Source of the DNA: Mactromeris polynyma
Taxonomy: Eukaryota; Mollusca; Bivalvia; Venerida; Mactridae
Length of the DNA: 64,000 nucleotides
Reading direction: 5' to 3'
Assembly (NCBI GenBank): GCA_032209605.1
Contig: JASFXZ010000012.1
Coordinates: 6,882,001 to 6,946,000 of the forward strand
Below the pieces are notes generated by a model that worked only from the letters and a program-made list of their open reading frames with translations, was not told where the DNA came from and did not search any database. Made by a program: the position numbers and the translations under genes. Numbering within the stretch: the stretch's first letter is position 1; every line of letters begins with the position of its first letter. Shown one piece after another: positions 50,551-60,228 of this stretch.

Positions 50551-50723
50551 CAGTTAAACCTCACTTATAAATCAACTCAATAATAAGACCACCTCAATAT
50601 TAAGAACACAATTTTCAAGTCCATTTTCACTGTTTTCCTCATTATTCAACCTGAATATTAAGACCACCTCACTGAAAAGACCAGTTCAAGGGTCCCATGT
50701 GTTTTATCATGTAGGTTTTACTG
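50551..50723. mobile_element. 173-bp MITE with CAGT termini and TA target duplication
   Basis: Left end CAGTTAAACCTCAC and right end, reversed, CAGTAAAACCTAC form an imperfect 13-14 bp terminal inverted repeat; TA lies directly outside on both sides (50549-50550 and 50724-50725). Internally ATTAAGACCACCTCA-like words recur. No coding capacity. Size, ends and TA duplication fit a non-autonomous Tc1/mariner-like MITE. Confidence 0.68.
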
Positions 50724-50944
50724 TACACATGTATGGTATACCCTACATGGTGATTCAGTACCTCTCCAGAGCAACACCTGTTTGGATATGAAAATATTGC
50801 CTGTTTTGTGAGGTTGTTGAAGAGAGCTAAATTGATAAAACACTCTTTCAAGATCATTTGGTTTCTTGCTTTAATGTTGTTTTTCGACATATCGACAGCT
50901 TAGGTCATCCAGTACGCATTTATAACGGAATGTTTTGAATAAGA

Positions 50945-51125
50945 TGCCGCCACCCTGTGATACCACGCCGTAGTCACGTTACGTGACCTAAAGCAATACC
51001 TGACCGTGTATAGGCATATTAGCTACTAGTACCAATCTATAGACGTCGGTATGTCGCGACCGGGGCTGGGACTCGTGACCTTCCAGATAAGAGGTGAGCA
51101 CTATACCACTGAGGTCCGACCGGTC
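50945..51125 (-). mobile_element. tRNA-derived SINE (head recognisable)
   Basis: On the minus strand an A-box-like region CTCAGTGGTATAGTGCTC (51113-51096) is followed by a B-box-like GGTCACGAGTCCC (51080-51068). The spacing is about 5 nt shorter than in a tRNA, and no anticodon arm folds cleanly, so this is a SINE promoter rather than a tRNA gene. The body is bounded loosely; it includes an inverted repeat GTCACGT/ACGTGAC at 50973-50987. Confidence 0.5.
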
Positions 51126-51360
51126 ACTTCCAATCGTATCTGATTTTCAAACATTTGCTAATCAAAAATTTGATGGCAAGCATTGCTATATGATATACGC
51201 GTATTATGAAGGATCTTGAGTCTGGTACTCATTTTGTGTCATAGAACATGTTTATAAGAGCTGTAAAATGATAAATAACACTAGAATATGATTAAATACA
51301 ATATTAAAATTCCGTTGACAAAATGAAATATACCAGTTGTTTATTTGTCTGTAAATATTT
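51126..51360. other. AT-rich spacer, nothing recognised
   Basis: Between the SINE head and the 46-bp array; no open frame or repeat of note. Confidence 0.6.
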
Positions 51361-53935
51361 TCCTGTCTCCTTGTGCTTTAAGGCAGTACACTTTGTATGA
51401 AGCATTTCCTACCTCCTTGTGCTTTAAGGCAGTACACTTTGTATGTGGCATTTCATGTCTCCTTGTGCTTTAAGGCTGTACACTTTGTATGAAGCATTTC
51501 CTATCTCCTTGTGCTTTAAGGCAGTACACTTTGTATGTGGCATTTCATGTCTTCTTGTGCTTTAAGGCAGTACACTTTGTATGAAGCATTTCCTATCTCC
51601 TTGTGCTTTAAGGCAGTACACTTTGTATGTGGCATTTCATGTCTCCTTGTGCTTTAAGGCAGTACACTTTGTATGTGGCATTTCATGTCTCCTTGTGCTT
51701 TAAGGCTGTACACTTTGTATGAGGCATTTCATGTCTCCTTGTGCTTTAAGGCTGTACACTTTGTATGAGGTATTTCATGTCTCCTTGTGCTTTAAGGCAG
51801 TACACTTTGTATGAGGCATTTCATGTCTCCTTGTGCTTTAAGGCTGTACACTTTGTATGAGGCATTTCATGTCTCCTTGTGCTTTAAGGCTGTACACTTT
51901 GTATAAGGCATTTCATGTCTCCTTGTGCTTTAAGGCTGTACACTTTGTATGAGGCATTTCATGTCTTCTTGTACTTTAAGGCTGTACACTTTGTATGAGG
52001 CATTTCATGTCTCCTTGTGCTTTAAGGCTGTACACTTTGTATGAGGCATTTCATGTCTCCTTGTGCTTTAAGGCTGTACACTTTGTATGAGGCATTTCAT
52101 GTCTCCTTGTGCTTTAAGGCAGTACACTTTGTATGAAGCATTTCATGTCTCCTTGTTCTTTAAGGCTGTACACTTTGTATGAGGCATTTCATGTCTCCTT
52201 GTTCTTTAAGGCTGTACACTTTGTATGAGGCATTTCATGTCTCCTTGTTCTGTAAGGCTGTACACTTTGTATGAGGCATTTCCTGTCTCCTTGTTCTGTA
52301 AGGCTGTACACTTTGTATGAGGCATTTCCTGTCTCCTTGTTCTTTAAGGCTGTACACTTTGTATGAGGCATTTCCTGTCTCCTTGTTCTTTAAGTTTGTA
52401 CACTTTGTATGAGGCATTTCCTGTCTCCCTGTGCTTTAAGGCTGTACACTTTGTATGAAGCATTTCATGTCTCCTTGTGCTTTAAGGCTGTACACTTTGT
52501 ATGAGGCATTTCCTGTCTCCCTGTGCTTTAAGGCTGTACACTTTGTATGAGGCATTTCATGTCTCCTTGTGCTTTAAGGCTGTACACTTTGTATGGGGCA
52601 TTTCCTATCTCCTTGTGCATTAAGGCTGTACACTTTGTATGAGGCATTTCATGTCTCCTTGTGCTTTAAGGCGGTACACTTTGTATGAGGCATTTCCTGT
52701 CTCCTTGTGCTTTAATGCGGTACACTTTGTATGAGGCATTTCCTGTCTCCCTGTGCTTTAAGGCTGTACACTTTGTATGAAGCATTTCATGTCTCCTTGT
52801 GCTTTAAGGCGGTACACTTTGTATGAGGCATTTCCTGTCTCCTTGTGCTTTAAGGCGGTACACTTTGTATGAGGCATTTCCTGTCTCCTTGTGCTTTAAG
52901 GCGGTACACTTTGTATGAGGCATTTCCTGTCTCCCTATGCTTTAAGGCTGTACACTTTGTATGAGGCATTTCATGTCTCCTTGTGATTTAAGGCGGTACA
53001 CTTTGTATGAGGCATTTTCTGTCTCCCTGTGCTTTAAGGCTGTACACTTTGTATGAGGCATTTCATGTCTCCTTGTGCTTTAAGGCTGTACACTTTGTAT
53101 GAGGCATTTCATGTCTCCTTGTGCTTTAAGGCGGTACACTTTGTATGAGGCATTTCATGTCTCCTTGTGCTTTAAGGCGGTACACTTTGTATGAGGCATT
53201 TCCTGTCTCATTGTGCTTTAAGGCTGTACACTTTGTATGGGGCATTTCATGTCTCCTTGTGCTTTAAGGCTGTACACTTTGTATGAGGCATTTCCTGTCT
53301 CCTTGTGCTTTAAGGCTGTACACGTTGTATGAGGCATTTCCTGTCTCCTTGTACTTTAAGGCTGTACACTTTGTATGAGGCATTTCATGTCTCCTTGTGC
53401 TTTAAGGCTGTACACTTTGTATGAGGCATTTCCTGTCTCCCTGTGCTTTAAGGCTGAACACTTTGTATGGGGCATTTCATGTCTCCTTGTGCTTTAAGGC
53501 TGTACACTTTGTATGAGGCATTTCCTATCTCCTTGTGCATTAAGGCTGTACACTTTGTATGAGGCATTTCATGTCTCCTTGTGCTTTAAGGCTGTACACT
53601 TTGTATGGGGCATTTCCTATCTCCTTGTGCATTAAGGCTGTACACTTTGTATGAGGCATTTCATGTCTCCTTGTGCTTTAAGGCGGTACACTTTGTATGA
53701 GGCATTTCATGTCTCCTTGTGCATTAAGGCTGTACACTTTGTATGAGGCATTTCATGTCTCCTTGTGCTTTAAGGCTGTACACTTTGTATGAGGCATTTC
53801 ATGTCTCCTTGTGCATTAAGGCTGTACACTTTGTATGAGGCATTTCATGTCTCCTTGTGCTTTAAGGCTGTACACTTTGTATGGGGCATTTCCTGTCTCC
53901 TTGTGCTTTAAGGCTGTATACTTTGCAGGAGGCAA
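51361..53935. repeat. 46-bp minisatellite, about 56 copies (largest array)
   Basis: TCTCCTTGTGCTTTAAGG, CTGTACACTTTGTATGAGG and CATTTC recur every 46 bp. Diagnostic variants are regional: GGCAGTAC units dominate to about 51830, TTGTTC units occupy 52140-52400, GGCGGTAC units cluster at 52670-53200, and GTGCATTAAGG units appear at 52610 and from 53530 onward. Clustering of variants points to segmental amplification. Short minus-strand frames inside are artefacts. Confidence 0.97.
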
Positions 53936-55816
53936 CTTCTGATTAAGAATATAGAATTGTGGTAAAAAGTCGATCGTGTGTTCTGTGTATACCCTTCTCA
54001 GTGAATAATAGTAACATTTTGTTTTAAAGGTTCGTTATTAGAATGTTTCTGGTACTACGTTAGTTGACTTTACCAGTGCTCCCGTCTTTGTCAATAAGTG
54101 CTTAGCTGTTGTGCTGCAAGTTCCTGGCAACTTCAGTCAATGCATCAGAGGTGGAGGAAAAAATATTTTAAATTTATAATACTCAGTCAAATTACTCTGA
54201 TGCGCATGCGCATCTCACCCAGGGTTCCAACATACAACGTCCAGTATGACATGCTCATCTGACCTAACGGGACATCTTTATTAAAATATGTTATAATCAA
54301 CGCATCAATGTGCGGTTTACATGTTGTAATTTATACTGTTTTCTTATAAACAAACAATTTCTCTGGTTTGATATGGATTTGAATGTTACACATCGCCTAC
54401 AAAAAGGACCACAGCTGAATAATTGGGTAACACTTGATGAAATCAGTATGTGGTATAATTAGTATAAATACTTGACAATAACCGATTTCAACATTTCTAT
54501 TGCGTAGTCGGTTTTCAGTATTTGATACATGCAATTATGTAAATGAATTGTTGCAATTAAAGCAATAAAACGTTTAAATGTTTTGTTGATTCTATAATAT
54601 TGTTCATTACCCCACCCACTTCCGCCCTCCCCATTTTAGTCGAGTCATCCATTATAGCTTGCAAGATGTAGCCAGGTGTATCTTTTCACCCCAAATAAGG
54701 AGTTCATGAAAACCTCACTAATGACAGGGTAATTATCAGGCAAAATAAACATCAACATTGGTCGGTAGAAAGCTGGCAATTTTCTCTGTGATACAAGCGG
54801 TGTACATTTCAATGATTTGTCAAAAGTTAATCAGGTATTTGGGTCCGGATACTGAATTCATTGAAAACAAATTGCCTGTATTCAAAACGTTCTGAACAAA
54901 AGTAGTAGTCGGTTAAGTGACAGTTATTTCAAATCGGTTCACCATTAGTTTATGATTTATATAGATTTTCACTGCCATGTTTTAACACAGGATGCGCATG
55001 CTTTTGTGCACGTATGAAGTTTCAAAGATGACTCTAAAACATTATATCGTTTTCAGTTTCCTTAAAAAATCATTTCCGTACGGTTGTGTCACATAATTAT
55101 CCTATTAAATCAATGAGATACCACGTGGTTTCCGCGTATGTGATTTCCGTGTATCATATAGCTGATGATGAAATAGAACATGTCTGTGGAGCGGCTACGG
55201 TAAAAACACCTCTGGTTTGCTCACAATGATACCCATCAGCTGGCTTGACATGGACTATACGTACTGACCAAGTGATTAAGCAATGAGTGGTTGAAATTTG
55301 CCCACGATACCTTTCAAGATACAAACTTGTCATTATGCATAACGCTCAAGAAACAGTATAAGTTTATATAAAACTGTCCCACGTGTCACTAGCAAGCAGA
55401 AAAAGTAGGATCTGTTTTTTATAGTGAATAAACCTGTACTTGTATGTCACAGTTGAATGAACATGACTATTGAAATCGCGAATTAACATATTTAAAATAT
55501 GAATGCATGGAGTAGTTTAGCTTTATCAGGTTCATCAACATGTGTTAACAATTAAGACGACAGAAATAAAAATAGTAGTCGTCTTTCCGAACTGAATATT
55601 ATTTCGTGCCAATGGAAACAAAGAACGAACAATGAATTAGTTCAATATTGCGCGATCCGTACATCTGTTGAGACAAGTTATTTGAGTTTACCTAAAAGGT
55701 ATTTTTCTCGAGAATTTCAGCTATACGATATACATGTACTATTTATTTATAGGTATTACTGTTCAACCTTATTGCAACCTTGTCAGAGTATCAGCATTTG
55801 GAAGATGCAAATTTCG
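53936..55816. other. array-free sequence, no gene recognised
   Basis: AT-rich, with no open frame above background and no recognisable domain. Confidence 0.6.
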
Positions 55817-56427
55817 ACTGTAGTTGACAGGTTGCTGTAGTTGACAAGTTACTGTAGTTGACAGGTTGCTGTAGTTGACAAGTTGCTGTAGTTGACAGGT
55901 TGCAGTAGTTGACAGGTTGCTGTTGTTGATAGTTGCTGTAGTTGACAGGTGGCTGTAGTTGACAGGTTGCTGTATTTGACAGTTGGCTGTAGTTGACAGG
56001 TTGCTGTAGTTGACAGGTTGCTGTAGTTGACAGGTTGCTGTAGTTGACAGGTGGCTGTAGTTGACAAGTTGCTGTAGTTGACAAGTTGCTGTTGTCGACA
56101 GGTTGCTGTAGTTGACAGGTTGCTGTATTTGACAGGTTGCTGTAGTTGACAGGTGGCTGTAGTTGACAAGTTGCTGTAGTTGACAAGTTGCTGTTGTCGA
56201 CAGGTTGCTATAGTTGGCAGGTTGCTGTAGTTGACAGGTTGCTGTAGTTGGCAGGTTGCTGTAGTTGACAGGTTGCTGTAGTTGACAGGTTGCTGTAGTT
56301 GATAGGTTGCTGTTGTCGACAGGTTGCTGTAGTTGATAGGTTGCTGTTGTCGACAGGTTGCTGTAGTTGAGAGGTTGCTGTTGTCGACAGGTTGCTGTAT
56401 TTGTCAGGTTGCTGTTGTCGACAGGTT
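55817..56427. repeat. 17-bp minisatellite, about 36 copies
   Basis: GTTGCTGTAGTTGACAG recurs with variants (GTTGTCGACAG, GTATTTGACAG, GTGGCTG). The unit lacks stops in the minus frames, giving Gln/Thr-rich open frames of 106 and 131 codons; since 17 is not a multiple of 3 they repeat every 17 residues, a repeat artefact. Towards 56427 the alternate GTTGTCGACAG form dominates. Confidence 0.95.
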
Positions 56428-57945
56428 ATATTGAAAGTAATATTTTACTTCCGTATAATTTATAATGTTATTTGAGAGAGCTTTTGCTGGGGATGTTGCA
56501 ATGTACTATGAGCTTATTACATATTAAAATACCCTAAGTAACCGAATAGGAAGTCACTATGTTTCAGATTTATTCAGACAATAAGGTGTATCATTCGTCT
56601 TCAAATTTTCTTAGTTTGTTTTGCTGATACCAGGATCAAAATGTTGATAAATGATGTATAGATCTTCAGATTTGAATTTTCGTAGCATTATTTCCCTTGA
56701 TGTGAATGTGAACAATTGTATTTCTCATGATGTTTTTACATTATCCGATAGCACTTCAAATAATGTTGTTCAATTTGTACTGTTACTATCTGTAATTGTT
56801 ATTAACCTCATGCACGTGTTAACACTTTGTAACAAAATTCACCAACACGAGTATCAGGGAAGTCACTAAGCACAAACAGTAACACCGAGCGATGTGTATT
56901 GTTTAAATTGGCGGAAACATGACGGCCAACATTTATATATTGCGATTTTATTTCGAGTAAATTGAATATAATCACCAACAGTAATTGAGCAAACATAAAT
57001 TGTATCCATTGAGGATCACTAACACGACATAGTATCAGGAATTGACCGCACGCGATCATTCCTATCTTCAAAAACGAACAAGCTCGCGGCACTTCCTATA
57101 ATGTATTTATACGCTCTAAATTTTCACCTGTACTTCCGGCATGTAACACAGAGTAATCATGCGCATCGAAAAGGAACAAAAATCGCATCATGTATTAGCA
57201 TAACGACTGTTCCAATAGCACTTATCATAGTAATATGTGTCGATAATAGAAAGACATACGAGACTTTATAGCTTTAATTGCTAGAATACCACTTTGTGTT
57301 CTTATGATATATTGTTATTCGCTTTTTATATCAAACTGATCTTGGTTGTCATAAAATTTAATTGTACAATATCAATTTTGCTCTTCATTCAAACGATCTC
57401 AAATGTTGCATAAAGCCATTACGTGGTGTTCAACACAGCGTTCTTGAGCGACGTCAATTTCCCGTCAAACTATAAATTTTTCACTATTCGTTTGTGTCAT
57501 TCGATTCGCCGCGTTTCCCCGCGCAATTGTTGTCTCGCGTCACGCGAGATATAACGAGAAGTTATCGGTCATTCATTTCCATTTGTAGAAATTGCCCAGT
57601 TAATTGGAACAGAAAAGTCAGAATCACGTTTTATATTAGTTATATTGCGGGATGGTTCAAGTGTAAAATTAAGACAATATCTTAATGTTTAACCTATCGA
57701 CATTTAATTATCTTCTCAACAATTGCAATAAATATGGAAAAGAGGATACTTTCTGAGGCTATCACTGGCGGCATTAAGTTACAGTACATGCTGTTGCAAT
57801 AATGAACAGAAAATACAGAACTATACAGAATGAAAGTCGTCTTCATCCTGATTTATTTGGTTCGCAAAATTATGTAATAAATGATTGTGTTGATAAGTAA
57901 TTACTAACTATGTATGGGAGGCAATTGTTTGAAAGACAACAAAGA
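56428..57945. other. no gene recognised; locally CpG-rich block near 57.5 kb
   Basis: Mostly AT-rich. At 57450-57560 CpG words concentrate and a perfect inverted repeat TCTCGCGT/ACGCGAGA (57533-57549, one-base centre) occurs. Open frames (for example 57494-57685) have no recognisable domain. Confidence 0.45.
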
Positions 57946-58238
57946 AGCGGATCCGTGGTACAGTGGTATGGCGCTGGACTGGTTATCCAGGGGATGCAAG
58001 TTCGATCACCAGGTCCACCACTAACAGTACTAACAGTCTTTCGGATAGAGACAAAAACCGAGGTCCCGTGTACGATGCTTTACATCGGGCACGTAAAAAC
58101 CAGGGGTGTTTCTGGAACTATGACTTCTTCTGTATCATGCATAATCCTCCAAACATCTAAAATGACTTACATTCTGCTGGAGGCGTCGCCCATATGGGAA
58201 ACCGGTGGCGACGATAAATAAACGCAAATACAAAAAAT
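57946..58238 (+). mobile_element. near-complete tRNA-derived SINE with conserved central domain
   Basis: A box TGGTACAGTGG (57956-57966) and B box AGTTCGATCACC (57999-58010) lie 43 bp apart, as in a tRNA. A central region with CGGATAGAGACAAAAACCGA followed by GGTCCCGTGT (about 58038-58080) resembles deeply conserved SINE central domains of invertebrates (Nin-type is my best guess, not verified). The 3' tail forms a hairpin, CGTCGCC (58184-58190) with GGCGACG (58207-58213), followed by ATAAATAAACGCAAATAC. A shared 3' tail is normally what the partner LINE reverse transcriptase recognises. Open frames across it are incidental. Confidence 0.8.
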
Positions 58239-58359
58239 ACCACCTTCCATGACAGATACATTCTTAATTCGGACAATTTGTCTATACAATAAAGACGTAT
58301 TGTAAGTTAATAGGTTGACATACCATTTACCGAATTAGATATACAATCATAGCAGACAA

Positions 58360-58806
58360 CATCCCGGGTAGGCATGTTCTGGGCTCCCACATCCAGGGTA
58401 GACATGTTCTGGGCTCCCACATCGCGGGTAGGCATGTTCTGGGCTCCCACATCCCGGGTAGGCATGTTCTGGGCTCCAACATCCCGGGTAGGCATGTTCT
58501 GGGCTCCAACATCCCGGGTAGGCATGTTCTGGGCTCCAACATCCCGGGTAGGCATGTTCTGGGCTCCCACATCCCGGGTAGGCATGTTCTGGGCTCCCAC
58601 ATCCCGGGTAGGCATGTTCTGGGCTCCAACATCCCGGGTAGGCATGTTCTGGGCTCCCACATCGCGGGTAGGCATGTTCTGGGCTCCCACATCCCGGGTA
58701 GGCATGTTCTGGGCTCCAACATCCCGGGTAGGCATGTTCTGGGCTCCCACATACCGGGTAGGCATGTTCTGGGCTCCCACATCCCGGGTAGGCATGTTCT
58801 GGGCTC
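58360..58806. repeat. 30-bp minisatellite, 15 copies, highly homogeneous
   Basis: GGCATGTTCTGGGCTCCCAC followed by ATCCCGGGTA repeats exactly every 30 bp; the main variants are CCCAC/CCAAC, ATCGCGGG and ATACCGGG. All frames on both strands are open (151-190 codons) because 30 is a multiple of 3 and the unit has no stop; no gene is implied. Confidence 0.97.
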
Positions 58807-59710
58807 ACAAGTGCAGTCATTACTCTAAATCTCGGCTCAGTTAGAATTTGAATGTCTGATATGAAAAAGAATCCTTTCTGAGTGCTAAATATTTTCTTTG
58901 TGTCATTTATTTCGCTCACTCAAATATTCAAGCTAAAAACTTACGCAGAGAAAATGTTGAGGTGCGAGTAAAGAGACACCAGAGTTGTGGTACGGTATCG
59001 ACTTTAATTCAGTGCAGTATTTTTCCGAGTAGAATCCAATGCGGACCAACGTGCCCTTATTATCGCCCGTAATTTGCTTCAAAAGCAAAATCGTTACGTA
59101 TTAATATCTCAAACAGCCGTTACATGCACAAGAACTAAACAAGGTTGCTTGCAGCATTAAGAAAAAGATATAATCCAGAATAATACATCAAATGACAAAT
59201 TATACAAATTAAAGGCCAGCTGTGTCTTGCTATAATTAGACAAGACGGTAAACAGAAAATATCGCATTAAGAGTCACAGCCTTGCTAATTAACATCATTT
59301 GTTTCGATATGCGTTCTGTGCTATTGAATATTTACACACTAAGAAGCGACTATTGTCACAAAAATGTTCACGTACGCAGTAAGCACAGATGTACGGATTT
59401 TGTGTGCTAAGCTGCCCCATAAAATAAGAATAGGTGTTATCTGGATCAATGTAATACACTAACTCTAGGTGACATATGGTATTCAAAGCTAACATCGTAA
59501 CATTTATGATTACCGAATACAAAGTGAGACGACGGGACTCTCAGGCTGTTGTTTAAAAATTAATTGGCGTGATTAGTGTGGAAAATATTTGTAGGTCAAT
59601 TATGCGTCTCGGTTTTGTCTATACATATACTACACGTATGATTGACTGGGGTCTTTATAACGAAACTATTTGTGACGTTTTTTGTTGATTATGGGATTAT
59701 TCAAAACTTG
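58807..59710. other. single-copy sequence, no gene recognised
   Basis: The part at 59000-59330 has few simple repeats and several homeodomain-like (TAATTA, ATTAAG) words, so it may be regulatory. Open frames look random. Confidence 0.45.
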
Positions 59711-60228
59711 TATACATTGGTCAGTGTCGTACCTCCAAAGCAATGTGTACTACATGTATACATTGGTCAGTGGTCGTACCTCCAAAGCAATGTGTACTAC
59801 ATGTATACATTGGTCAGTGGTCGTACCTCCAAAGCAATGTGTACTACATGTATACATTGGTCAGTGGTCGTACCTCCAAAGCAATGTGTACTACATGTAT
59901 ACATTGGTCAGTGGTCGTACCTCCAAAGCAATGTGTACTACATGTATACATTGGTCAGTGGTCGTACCTCCAAAGCAATGTGTACTACATGTATACATTG
60001 GTCAGTGGTCGTACCTCCAAAGCAATGTGTACTACTTGTATACATTGGTCAGTGGTCGTACCTCCAAAGCAATGTGTACTACATGTATACATTGGTCAGT
60101 GGTCGTACCTCCAAAGCAATGTGTACTACATGTATACATTGGTCAGTGGTCGTACCTCCAAAGCAATGTGTACTACATGTATACATTGGTCAGTGGTCGT
60201 ACCTCCAAAGCAATGTGTACTACATGTA
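59711..60228. repeat. 47-bp minisatellite, 11 copies, nearly identical
   Basis: TATACATTGGTCAGTGGTCG, TACCTCCAAAGCAATGTGTA and CTACATG recur every 47 bp from 59711; the first unit is one base shorter and the seventh has CTTG for CATG. All three plus frames stay open (171-225 codons), an artefact of a stop-free unit. Confidence 0.97.

Noticed and set aside
51068..51113. tRNA gene
   Set aside because: A- and B-box-like words are present but the spacing is short, the anticodon arm does not fold and the B box has a substitution; a SINE head fits better.
52189..52417. 60-codon minus-strand frames with repeated MPHTKC words
   Set aside because: Translation of the 46-bp array; not a gene.
57950..58015. 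tRNA gene at the start of the SINE
   Set aside because: Box spacing is tRNA-like, but the acceptor stem does not close and the sequence runs straight into a SINE body and tail.
58307..58919. Open frames of 151-190 codons on both strands
   Set aside because: A 30-bp unit without stops leaves several frames open; nothing indicates a gene.
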